64,000 nt of DNA from Alistipes shahii WAL 8301 (GTDB lineage: Bacteria > Bacteroidota > Bacteroidia > Bacteroidales > Rikenellaceae): the NCBI RefSeq assembly GCF_025145845.1, contig NZ_CP102253.1:3534001-3598000 (forward strand). The letters are read 5' to 3'. The notes below the pieces were generated by a model. That model did not search any database, was not told the DNA's origin, and was given only the letters and a program-made list of their open reading frames with translations. The translations under genes and the position numbers were made by a program. Below, one piece after another: positions 43,062 to 50,256 of this stretch (position 1 is the stretch's first letter; every line of letters starts with the position of its first letter).

Positions 43062-43640
43062 CTAATAGTTCTCCTTCTTCGGCTCGAAATAGGCCTGGGG
43101 ATGCTTGCAGGCGGGGCACAGCAGCGGAGCCTGCTCGGCCTCGATGACGAAGCCGCAGTTGCGGCACTGCCACCAGATCTTGCCGTCGCGCTTGAAGAAG
43201 TTGCCGTCCGTGAGGCGGCTCAACAGCTTCAGGTAGCGGCGTTCGTGCTCGGCCTCCACCGTCGCGATCATCTTGAACGCCGTGGCGATCTCCGTGAATC
43301 CCTCCTCCTCGGCGACCTTGCCGAATTCGCGGTACAGCACGTCCCACTCCTCGTTCTCGCCCTTGGCGGCAGCCAGCAGGTTCTCGGCCGTCGTGCCGAT
43401 GGGTCCGGTGGGGTAGCTGGCCGTGATCTCCACGTCGCCGCCCTCGAGGAACTTGAAGAAACGCTCGGCGTGCTCCTTCTCCTGCTCCGCGGTCTCGGCG
43501 AAAACGCCTGCGATCTGTTCGTAACCCTCCTTCTTGGCCTTGCTGGCGAAGAATACGTAGCGGCTGCGGGCCTGGCTCTCGCCGGCAAATGCCTTCAGCA
43601 GATTCTGTTCGGTACGCGTACCTTTGATGCTCTTTTCCAT
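43062..43640 (-). CDS. rbr: Rubrerythrin
   Basis: The 192-residue non-haem iron protein reduces hydrogen peroxide in anaerobes. The ferritin-like four-helix domain (about 1-145) carries the diiron ligands in FAGESQARSRY, AEQEKEHAERF, EEEGFTEIA and ATVEAEHERRY. The C-terminal rubredoxin-like FeS4 site uses the pairs CRNCG and CPACK (about 158-175). A full consensus promoter and a strong terminator flank it, indicating a monocistronic, probably oxidative-stress-induced gene. Induction is inferred from family knowledge. Confidence 0.95.
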   Translation of the reverse strand: MEKSIKGTRTEQNLLKAFAGESQARSRYVFFASKAKKEGYEQIAGVFAETAEQEKEHAERFFKFLEGGDVEITASYPTGPIGTTAENLLAAAKGENEEWDVLYREFGKVAEEEGFTEIATAFKMIATVEAEHERRYLKLLSRLTDGNFFKRDGKIWWQCRNCGFVIEAEQAPLLCPACKHPQAYFEPKKENY

Positions 43641-43679
43641 AATGTCGTATTGTTTAATGTGTGTGCATTCTTACTGTTA

Positions 43680-43712
43680 CAAAGATAACGATTTCCGGAA
43701 ACAATCTCCAAA
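43680..43712 (-). promoter_or_regulatory. Rubrerythrin promoter
   Basis: On the minus strand TTTG (43709-43712), 21 nt, TATCTTTG (43680-43687) fits the Bacteroidetes consensus, 40 nt before the start codon. Confidence 0.8.
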
Positions 43713-43752
43713 AAAACGCCATCGTTTCTTCCTATGGAGCCATTCGGTTTAC

Positions 43753-44835
43753 CTATAAGCCGTTTCCCGGCAGCGCGTCGAGGTCGGCGCGGAAAATCCC
43801 GTAGGCCGCGGGCAGCGTCATCGTGTCGGCGGCCTCGGGCGTCAGGATGCGGTAGCCCGGCACACTGACCCACACGGGCGTCGTTTCGAGCCGGTATGTC
43901 ATCCGCCCCTCGGGATGCCGGACGGCCTCCACCGTGGCCACCAGACCGCCGTCGGTGTAGCGGCGGCGCTGGCCCGAGACGAGGTTGCCCAGCGAGTAGA
44001 GCACCACGTGCGACGAATCGGCCACCCAAGGCTGAATCACGTGCGGATGGCTCCCGACCACCACATCGGTTCCGTGACGGCGCAAAAACGCGGCCAAACT
44101 CCGCTGCGCGGCGTTCTCGCGCCGCTGGTATTCGTCGCCCCAATGGACGCACGCGACGATGAAATCGACCCCCGAGGCGCGTGCCGCCGCCAGGTCCGCG
44201 GCCATGCGCACCGTGTCGATCAGGTTCACCACCGTACCCTCGGGAACGGGCATGCCGTTGGTTCCGTAGGTGTAATTGACGATCGCCAGCCGTATGCCGC
44301 AATACGTGAGGTAAAGCGGGTTATTTTTCTTGTAATCAGCGCTGTCCGCGAACGCACCCGTGTGGCGTATTCCGCAGCGGTCCAGTTCCTCGACGCTCGT
44401 GCGGATGCCTTCGGCGCCGTTGTCGCAGCAGTGGTTGTTGGCCAGCACGGCGACATCCACGCCTGCGTCGCGCAGGGCGTCGGCCAGCGCCGCGGGCGAC
44501 CGGAAAAGCGGATAGCCCGTATAGCGGCTGCGGCGCGTGAGGGTGGTTTCGAGGTTCACCACGGCCAGGTCGGCGGCCCTGATGCGGGGCGCGAGCGTCC
44601 GGAAAACGGGTTCGTAGTCGAAGCCGTCGCCGCGGCGCACGGCATCGACCTGCGGCATGTGCTGCATCACGTCGCCGCCGAAAAACAACCGCATCCGCCG
44701 GGGCGGCGGCACGGGCCCCGGTCCCGACCAGCCGGCCGGAGGCGGAGGCGCGACGGGCGCAGGGCCTCCCGCGGGCGTGCAGCACACGGCGGCAAAGGTC
44801 AGCGCCGTCAGCAGGCATATCCGGCGTGCGCGCAT
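43753..44835 (-). CDS. CapA family lipoprotein (PGA_cap metallophosphoesterase-like)
   Basis: The 360-residue precursor starts MRARRICLLTALTFAAVCCTP, with lipobox Cys at about 19. A Pro/Gly-rich linker leads into a CapA/PGA_cap domain. It has LFFGGDVMQH (Asp metal ligand) near 58, VNLETTLTRR near 100, VLANNHCCDNG near 140 and CVHWGDEYQ and GSHPHVIQP near 240-275. CapA proteins take part in poly-gamma-glutamate or capsule export elsewhere, but no other pga genes are here, so the substrate is unknown. It starts one base after the DUF4491 stop and is the last gene of the MscS-DUF4491-CapA unit. Confidence 0.85.
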   Translation of the reverse strand: MRARRICLLTALTFAAVCCTPAGGPAPVAPPPPAGWSGPGPVPPPRRMRLFFGGDVMQHMPQVDAVRRGDGFDYEPVFRTLAPRIRAADLAVVNLETTLTRRSRYTGYPLFRSPAALADALRDAGVDVAVLANNHCCDNGAEGIRTSVEELDRCGIRHTGAFADSADYKKNNPLYLTYCGIRLAIVNYTYGTNGMPVPEGTVVNLIDTVRMAADLAAARASGVDFIVACVHWGDEYQRRENAAQRSLAAFLRRHGTDVVVGSHPHVIQPWVADSSHVVLYSLGNLVSGQRRRYTDGGLVATVEAVRHPEGRMTYRLETTPVWVSVPGYRILTPEAADTMTLPAAYGIFRADLDALPGNGL

Positions 44836-44836
44836 G

Positions 44837-45139
44837 CTATTTCCGCTTGGGGTTCTTCGGAAACCAGCCTTTGGCCACGCGCTCGCGCTGTTCGAACAGT
44901 TCGCCGATCGACCACAGCGACGAGGCGCCCCACACGGCCAGCAGCGTCGACCAGAGGATGTGCCGCACGGCGATCGAACCGGCGACGGCGGCAATTCCCA
45001 TCACGAGGAACAGCCACCAGATTTTCACCCCGAAATAGTATTCGCCCTTGGTGACCATCGGGTGAAAGATGCCGATGATCAGAAAGGTGGCGATGCCGAT
45101 GACGATTCCGGTGAGGTTGTATTGCGCTAAAAATTCCAT
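44837..45139 (-). CDS. DUF4491 family small membrane protein
   Basis: The 100-residue protein has three hydrophobic segments (about 9-27, 38-55 and 59-78). It matches the Bacteroidetes DUF4491 pattern: GIVIGIATFLIIGIFHP, GEYYFGVKIWW and the C-terminal SLWSIGELFEQRERVAKGWFPKNPKRK. Function is unknown. It lies between the MscS channel (17-bp gap) and the CapA-like gene (one-base gap), which suggests an envelope-related job. Confidence 0.82.
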   Translation of the reverse strand: MEFLAQYNLTGIVIGIATFLIIGIFHPMVTKGEYYFGVKIWWLFLVMGIAAVAGSIAVRHILWSTLLAVWGASSLWSIGELFEQRERVAKGWFPKNPKRK

Positions 45140-45156
45140 GGTTTTTATCCGTTAAA

Positions 45157-46344
45157 TCAAGATTCGGAGGATTGAGGATCGCGGTCGGAGGAGCGTTGGT
45201 AGGCCCGCAGGCCGAAGTCGGGAAGGACGGCGAACAGGTGGTCGAAAACAGCCCCCTGCACGGCCTCGTAGGCCACCCAGTCGGTCTCCCGGGTGAAGCA
45301 GTAGACCTCGACCGGGATGCCTTCCGGGGTGGGCTGGAGCATCCGGACCATCTGCATCAGGTCGGGGTGGATGCCCGGGTGACCCTTCAGGTAACGCGCG
45401 GCGTACTCCCGCAGGGCGTAGAGGTTGACGACGGGTTCCGCGTCGGGCGTCGTCCCGGCCAGCCCTTTTTCGCGGAGTGCTGCCAGCTCCGCGGCCGTGC
45501 AGTTGTGCACCGAACTGGCGTCGATCAGCAGCGACCGCTTGATGCGCCGTCCGCCGCTGTCCCACATGCCGCGCCAGTTCTGGAACGAATCGCTGACCAG
45601 CGCATAAGGCGGGATGGTGGTGATGGTCTTGTCGAAATTCTGCACCTTGACCGTCGTCAGCGTCACCTCCGTCACATAGCCGTCGGCGCCGTATTTGGCC
45701 ATCGTGATCCAGTCCCCGGGGCGCAGCATGTCGTTGGCCGAGAGCTGCACGCCGGCGACCAGCCCCAGGATGCTGTCCCGGAAAATCAGCATGATGATGG
45801 CCGCCGAAGCGCCCAGTCCCGCGAGTACGGCCGTGGCGTCCTGCCCGATGAGGATGCTGACAATGAGAATCGCCCCGACGCATACCGCCAGCAGCTTGAT
45901 CATCTGGTAAACGCCTTTCAGCGGACGGTTGCGCAGCGTCTCGTGGCGGCTGGAGATCTCGTAGAGCGTATCGAGGAACGCCGCGACGAGTTGCAGGACG
46001 GCGACGATCAGGTAGATCAGGCAGGCCTTGTGCAGCACGTTCAGCAAAACGGGCGTGTCGTAGAAAGCCACCCGGAGCAGGACGTACCAGATCAGAGGCG
46101 GAATCAGGCGCGCCGCGCGGTGCATCACCTTGTCGCTGAAAAGGTGGTCGTCCCACACGGCTTTCGTCCGGGCGCTGATTTTTTGCAGAAGCGGAACGAC
46201 CAGGCGGCGGAACAGAACCGCCGCCGCATAGGCGACGACGAGTATGCCCAGGATAATGACTGCCTTGACAGCCAGATTGACATACGTTTCGCTCCATCCG
46301 GCTTCGGTCAGCCAGCGGGCTATCGCGTGGTTCGTCTCTTCCAT
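45157..46344 (-). CDS. Mechanosensitive ion channel family protein (MscS/YbdG-like)
   Basis: The 395-residue inner-membrane protein starts MEETNHAIARWLTEAGWSET. Five transmembrane segments lie within residues 1-190. The pore-lining helix and beta domain are readable in LAGLGASAAIIMLIFRDSILGLVAGVQLSANDMLRPGDWITM (about 170-210) and in TLTTVKVQNFDKTITTIPPYAL. The cytoplasmic C-terminal domain follows. It resembles YbdG/MscM-type channels that release solutes on osmotic downshock. The in-frame extension to 46584 runs through the duplicated promoter modules and is rejected. Confidence 0.9.
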   Translation of the reverse strand: MEETNHAIARWLTEAGWSETYVNLAVKAVIILGILVVAYAAAVLFRRLVVPLLQKISARTKAVWDDHLFSDKVMHRAARLIPPLIWYVLLRVAFYDTPVLLNVLHKACLIYLIVAVLQLVAAFLDTLYEISSRHETLRNRPLKGVYQMIKLLAVCVGAILIVSILIGQDATAVLAGLGASAAIIMLIFRDSILGLVAGVQLSANDMLRPGDWITMAKYGADGYVTEVTLTTVKVQNFDKTITTIPPYALVSDSFQNWRGMWDSGGRRIKRSLLIDASSVHNCTAAELAALREKGLAGTTPDAEPVVNLYALREYAARYLKGHPGIHPDLMQMVRMLQPTPEGIPVEVYCFTRETDWVAYEAVQGAVFDHLFAVLPDFGLRAYQRSSDRDPQSSES

Positions 46345-46372
46345 ATGTTTACGATGTCGATTGGTCCGATGA

Positions 46373-46424
46373 CAAAGATACGAAAAAGTCGGAGCGTTGC
46401 AAAACCGAACCGCATGCGATTCGG
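46373..46424 (-). promoter_or_regulatory. MscS promoter module 1 (promoter plus palindrome)
   Basis: On the minus strand TTTG (46400-46403), 19 nt, TATCTTTG (46373-46380) lies 29 nt before the start codon. Directly upstream of the -33 box sits the near-perfect 20-bp palindrome CCGAACCGCATGCGATTCGG (46405-46424). The whole module recurs 90 bp upstream. Confidence 0.8.
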
Positions 46425-46462
46425 CAAAACCTCCCGACCTCCTGAAAGTGTCGTTACGACAC

Positions 46463-46514
46463 CAAAGGTACGAAAAAGTCGGACCGTTGCAAATCCGAAC
46501 CGCATGCGATTCGG
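46463..46514 (-). promoter_or_regulatory. MscS promoter module 2 (duplicate)
   Basis: This is a second copy of the module. TTTG (46490-46493), 19 nt, TACCTTTG (46463-46470) is again preceded by the identical palindrome at 46495-46514. It reads in the same direction toward the channel gene. It overlaps nothing coding and starts 17 bp beyond the terminator T-run of the upstream candidate ncRNA. Confidence 0.75.
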
Positions 46515-46530
46515 CAAAACCCCGGAAGGT

Positions 46531-46867
46531 AAAAAAGGACCGGCGGTTACATACTCCATGAAGAATCAAAAAGCAGTGACGCAACGTTCAGCCGCCGGTC
46601 CGTATGGCCGGGCCGGCGCTTTCGAAAAAGAAAGGCGCAGGCCCCAAGATACCCATACTCACGTGAAGGTCTGCAACAACCCATGCCGAATACAGATACG
46701 AGGAACCCACGCCCGTAACGCGCAGTTTCGATAACAAGCAAGTCAGAACCTCTCGTTGCGGGCCGTGGGCCGACAACTCGCGGAGCATCCTTGCACCTTC
46801 GCCTCGACATTTGAAAGTTGCAGTTTTCACGTGAAGCAAAGCAAACAATCCGCACGCAGGCGAATCG
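46531..46867 (-). ncRNA. Candidate structured non-coding RNA (6S-like architecture)
   Basis: A roughly 330-nt transcription unit without a plausible protein is framed by a perfect consensus promoter (46874-46904) and a hairpin-plus-T6 end (46592-46601 pairs with 46537-46546 over 10 bp, then TTTTTT on the minus strand). Inside, 46817-46833 pairs with 46660-46677 (7 + 8 bp around a small bulge). A second stem, 46754-46769 with 46706-46720 (6 + 4 + 4 bp), closes a terminal loop. Two unpaired strands lie between them. The stem-bubble-stem shape of about 175 nt resembles 6S RNA. Identity is inferred from shape only; tmRNA and RNase P signatures are absent. Confidence 0.6.
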
Positions 46868-46873
46868 TCAAGA

Positions 46874-46904
46874 CAAAGGTAGCAAAAAAAAACGTTCCGT
46901 GCAA
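46874..46904 (-). promoter_or_regulatory. Promoter of the candidate ncRNA
   Basis: On the minus strand TTG (46902-46904), 20 nt with a T9 tract, TACCTTTG (46874-46881) is a strong consensus promoter. It has no start codon with a credible protein downstream. Confidence 0.75.
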
Positions 46905-46987
46905 CAGTCGGGCCGTTTATTTTGGCGGAACGGCTTCGTTTGCGGATGCCGACGGCAAAAGGCAGAATTGCGGTTTTCCCACGCGGG

Positions 46988-47440
46988 GTACTTTGTACTT
47001 TTTGGCCGCAAAAAGTACCAAAAACTCCCCGGCGGATGCCTTCGCCTACTTCGTCCCGTCTAACGTTCGAAACGGGCGCCTATTCGCGGGGACGCACGCG
47101 CCCCTGCCCCGTTTCTTATCACTTTTAGCCGGGCCTTCGTTTGACGGCTCCGGCATCGAGCCGGGATCTTTCGCCGCCTGTGGCGGCGTGAGAAGAGGCG
47201 CAACGGCTGGATCGGAAACGCAGAATCCTGCCATCGCCGCGGAACGCGGCGCGAAGTAGTCCGCATTATCGCTTGCAGCGGAAAAAGAACGGCACGAAGG
47301 CGGAGCGTTAAAAAACGGGGCCGGTTTGCTCGCAAACCCGCGAAGGCGCCCGTTTTAGCGTAGCCGAGCGCCGTTCCCGCGAAAGCGACATGCGGATGGT
47401 TTTGGTGCTACCTTTTGCCATCAAAAGGTCTACACCCCGC
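46988..47440. repeat. Inverted pair of degenerate hairpin-bearing repeats in a gene-free region
   Basis: Copy A (about 46988-47150, plus) and copy B (about 47290-47440, minus) share an order of elements. First is a hairpin (GTACTTTTTG/CAAAAAGTAC at 46995-47018; ACCTTTTG/CAAAAGGT at 47410-47429). Then come a CAAAA-rich step, a GGATG or CATCC segment, ACGGGCGCC followed by TTCGCGGG, CCCCGTTT and CCTTCGT. Identity is partial by eye. The remainder of 46905-47540 contains no supportable gene; short frames there are GC-driven. Confidence 0.6.
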
Positions 47441-47541
47441 GGGCGAAGGCCGCGGTTAACCGCCGACCGAAAAGCGGCATAATCCCGGATCGTCGGAATG
47501 GGACCGGGCGAACGAAACCGCACGTCAGGGTCCGCAAAAAA

Positions 47542-47563
47542 GGCGGCTCCCGAAGAAGCCGCC
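47542..47563 (-). terminator. Porin gene terminator
   Basis: A 7-bp perfect stem (47542-47548 with 47557-47563) is followed on the minus strand by TTTTTT. It lies 36 bp past the porin stop. Confidence 0.9.
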
Positions 47564-47598
47564 CGAAAATACTCAATACTATTTAATATACGGTGTCG

Positions 47599-48954
47599 TC
47601 AGAAACTGTATTGCAGCATCACGTTCACGCGGTTGGCGTGTCCCTTGTCGTTCGACATGTCCTTGCGCGAACCGTAGAGGTACTCGCCGGCCACCTTGCA
47701 GCGCGGGGTGATCGAATAGAAAATGTTGCCGAAGATATACTGGCCCTGCTTGTACTGGTCGTCGGAGTAGAAACCGTGGCTGCGCTGCACGCGGACGGTC
47801 GAATAGCCTCCCGAGATGAACAGACGCGGGGTCAGGTTGATCTGGGCCGCGGCCTGCCATCCCCACATGGGCATGGTCTGAATCTGGTCGGCGTTCTCCG
47901 GATTGGGCGTGAAGTCGAGCCCCGAGCCGGTCAGGTCCTGGATATACGGGGTGACGCCCTTGCCGTAGACGCCGTTCATAAAGAGCCGCAGGGGCTGCGC
48001 CACCTTGATCGTGCCGCTGAACTGCACGCCCCATCCCAGCAGCGAGGTGTTGTTGCCCGTGCGGAGGTTGTGGAGGTACATGTTGCGCACGACGCCCGAA
48101 GCCCGGATGTGACTGTCGCGGTTGGCGCCCCAGGCATACTGGAAGTAGGCCGGGAAATCGGGAACGCGCTGTTTCAGCGTCGCGAAATTGTCGTTGTAGG
48201 TGCCGCTGACCGAGGGCATCTCGGCCGCAACGCCGAACTTGAGGTGGTTGTCGGCGAAGGCGTATTCGTAGCGGATCATCGTGGCGAAGTTGAAGTTATA
48301 GGCGTTGGGACCCTGGAAGTCGATGGTCGTCGGGGCTGCCGAAAGGTCGCAGAAGGTCGTCACGTCGCGACCCAGCGTAAAGCCCAGGAACGACACGTAG
48401 GCTGAACGCAGGCGGGGCGTGTAGCTGCCCTCGGCGCCTCCGCGGAAGTCGGCGTCCATGAACACGACCACGCGGCCCAGCGCACGGGTGTTGGTGATGG
48501 CCTTCATAAACAGACGCGAGGTCGAAGCGTCCATCATCAGCTTCTGCCTGGTATCGTAACTGCCGTGAACGGGAATGTCGTAGGTCACGAAGTCGATGTT
48601 GTCGACGATGCCGTCGAAGTCATACCCGGCGCGGAGGCTGACGAAACCGCCCAGCGAGAAGGAGAAACGGTTGTTCTTCGTGGCGAAGACGAACTGCGGT
48701 TTCTCGACCTGCTGGAAGCCCGGACGGTGGGTCTCGATGTAGTCCTGCGTGGCGTTGTCCATGGCCATGCGGTTGAGCGCCGCCGCCTGCTGCATCGCAT
48801 AAGGCCCGTAGTTGTAGATGGTGTCCACCTCCTGCACCGAGATCAGGTAGACCGTAGGCGAATATTCGCCGCGCATGGCCTTGCGTTCGTAACGTTGCGC
48901 CGACGCGGAACCTGCAAGCAGCAGAGCCACGATTAAAAGTCGAAATGTTTTCAT
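47599..48954 (-). CDS. Outer-membrane porin (DcaP-like)
   Basis: The 451-residue precursor starts MKTFRLLIVALLLAGSASAQ, a signal peptide. The mature part has alternating beta-strand character throughout (FSFSLGGFVSLRAGYDF, RLRSAYVSFLGFTLGRDVTTF). It ends in the aromatic YSF typical of outer-membrane barrels. A short N-terminal helical part (about 35-75) may form the coiled-coil stem of DcaP-type trimers. It should allow passive uptake of anionic or small solutes; specificity is unknown. The upstream frame extension to 50259 is antisense to other genes and is rejected. Confidence 0.85.
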   Translation of the reverse strand: MKTFRLLIVALLLAGSASAQRYERKAMRGEYSPTVYLISVQEVDTIYNYGPYAMQQAAALNRMAMDNATQDYIETHRPGFQQVEKPQFVFATKNNRFSFSLGGFVSLRAGYDFDGIVDNIDFVTYDIPVHGSYDTRQKLMMDASTSRLFMKAITNTRALGRVVVFMDADFRGGAEGSYTPRLRSAYVSFLGFTLGRDVTTFCDLSAAPTTIDFQGPNAYNFNFATMIRYEYAFADNHLKFGVAAEMPSVSGTYNDNFATLKQRVPDFPAYFQYAWGANRDSHIRASGVVRNMYLHNLRTGNNTSLLGWGVQFSGTIKVAQPLRLFMNGVYGKGVTPYIQDLTGSGLDFTPNPENADQIQTMPMWGWQAAAQINLTPRLFISGGYSTVRVQRSHGFYSDDQYKQGQYIFGNIFYSITPRCKVAGEYLYGSRKDMSNDKGHANRVNVMLQYSF

Positions 48955-49069
48955 AAGCCGAATGAATTTGGTTTTATTAATGTTCTTGCTCGTTCTCAAA
49001 GAGTTGTAACTCATCGGACAAATCAGCAAGTTGTATGCCAAAGAAAACCGCGGGAAAAGCAATTTTTCG

Positions 49070-49077
49070 TATCTTTG
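49070..49077 (+). promoter_or_regulatory. -7 promoter element for the metallophosphoesterase gene
   Basis: TATCTTTG matches TAnnTTTG 21 nt before the start codon at 49099. The -33 box is not obvious. Confidence 0.55.
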
Positions 49078-49098
49078 CCGAATATAAATAAAAGGTAT

Positions 49099-50256
49099 AT
49101 GCTCTTTTTTCTGACGTCGATACTCTCCCTGACGGCCATCGCCGCCGATTTCATCCATTTCCGCCGTCGCCGCCGCCGGAAGCAGCCCGTGCGCCGCGCA
49201 CTCGTGGCGTGGGTCGCCGCGACCGACGCTCTGCCGATTCTCTCGTCGCTCATAGGCGCCTTGAGCCGCGACAACGGTCCGGAGCTGATGTACCTCTATA
49301 TGTGGCTGTTCTGGGCGTGGATCGTCACTGTTCCGCCGCGTCTGGCGTTCTATGCGTTCAACTTCGTGAACCTGCGCCGCACGGGCTACGTCGCGGCCTG
49401 CGCGTTCGTGCTGTTCGCCCTCTGGGGCACGACCCGGGGACGCACCTCCATCCGCGTCAACCGGGTGGAGATCTGCTCCGACCGCATTCCCGAGGCCTTC
49501 GACGGCTTCCGGTTCGTGCAGATCACCGACATGCACGTCGGGACCCTCGTCCGTCCCGAACGCGAACTGACGCGGCTGGCCGACAGCGTGAACGCGCAGC
49601 GCCCCGAGGCGGTGTTCTTCACGGGCGATCTGGTGAACATCCGCGCCGGAGAGCTGGACGAACGCACCACGGCGCTCCTGCGGCGGATCGCAGGCCCGGT
49701 CTGGTCGGTCACGGGCAACCACGACGTGGGAACCTACATCAAGGATTCGCTGCGTTTCCCGGCGGCCGGGGAGGCCCGCGAAGTGGTCGCGCGCCAGCGG
49801 GCGATGGGGTGGACCGTCCTGGAGGACACGACCGTCTACCTGCGACGCGGTGCGGACAGCATCTCGCTCACGGGGTTGTCGTTCGACCCCGCGCTGCGCG
49901 AACGCCGCCACGACCGCGACCTGCCGGGAACGGCCATTCCCAAGGCTTACGCCGGAGTTCCGGATTCGCTCTACAACATCGCCCTCGTACATATCCCGCA
50001 GCTCTGGGAACAGATCGTCGAGGCCGGCTACGGCGATCTGACGCTCTCGGGGCACGTGCATTCGATGCAGCTGAAAATCAGGCCCTGGGGTCGCGGATGG
50101 TCGCCCGCGAAATGGATCTACAAACACTGGAGCGGACGCTACGACACGGGCCGCCACACACTTTATGTCAACGACGGCACGGGATATGTTGCATATCCCA
50201 TGCGGCTGGGCGCATGGCCCGAAGTCACCCTGTTTACCTTGAAACGATGCAGATAA
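49099..50256 (+). CDS. Membrane-anchored metallophosphoesterase (YaeI-like)
   Basis: The 385-residue protein has an N-terminal membrane region of about three hydrophobic stretches (MLFFLTSILSLTAIAADF; YLYMWLFWAWIVTVPPRLAFY; GYVAACAFVLFALWG). A calcineurin-like phosphoesterase domain follows, with ITDMHVG (about 145), FTGDLVNIRAG (about 180), VTGNHDVG (about 210) and LSGHVHSMQ (about 315). These are the full set of binuclear-metal ligands. Substrate is unknown; relatives include UDP-diacylglucosamine-type and lipid phosphatases. ATG 49099 sits just after the -7 promoter. Its TAA overlaps the start of the RibD-like gene by 10 bp. Confidence 0.85.
   Translation: MLFFLTSILSLTAIAADFIHFRRRRRRKQPVRRALVAWVAATDALPILSSLIGALSRDNGPELMYLYMWLFWAWIVTVPPRLAFYAFNFVNLRRTGYVAACAFVLFALWGTTRGRTSIRVNRVEICSDRIPEAFDGFRFVQITDMHVGTLVRPERELTRLADSVNAQRPEAVFFTGDLVNIRAGELDERTTALLRRIAGPVWSVTGNHDVGTYIKDSLRFPAAGEAREVVARQRAMGWTVLEDTTVYLRRGADSISLTGLSFDPALRERRHDRDLPGTAIPKAYAGVPDSLYNIALVHIPQLWEQIVEAGYGDLTLSGHVHSMQLKIRPWGRGWSPAKWIYKHWSGRYDTGRHTLYVNDGTGYVAYPMRLGAWPEVTLFTLKRCR

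Noticed and set aside
46547..46855. 102-codon protein on the minus strand
   Set aside because: Needs a GTG start without RBS, overlaps both long stems of the candidate RNA, and the peptide shows no domain or conserved pattern.
46531..46867. tmRNA or RNase P RNA
   Set aside because: No tRNA-like TTCGA arm with CCA end, no tag peptide frame, and no GAGGAAAGTCC-type P RNA core was found.
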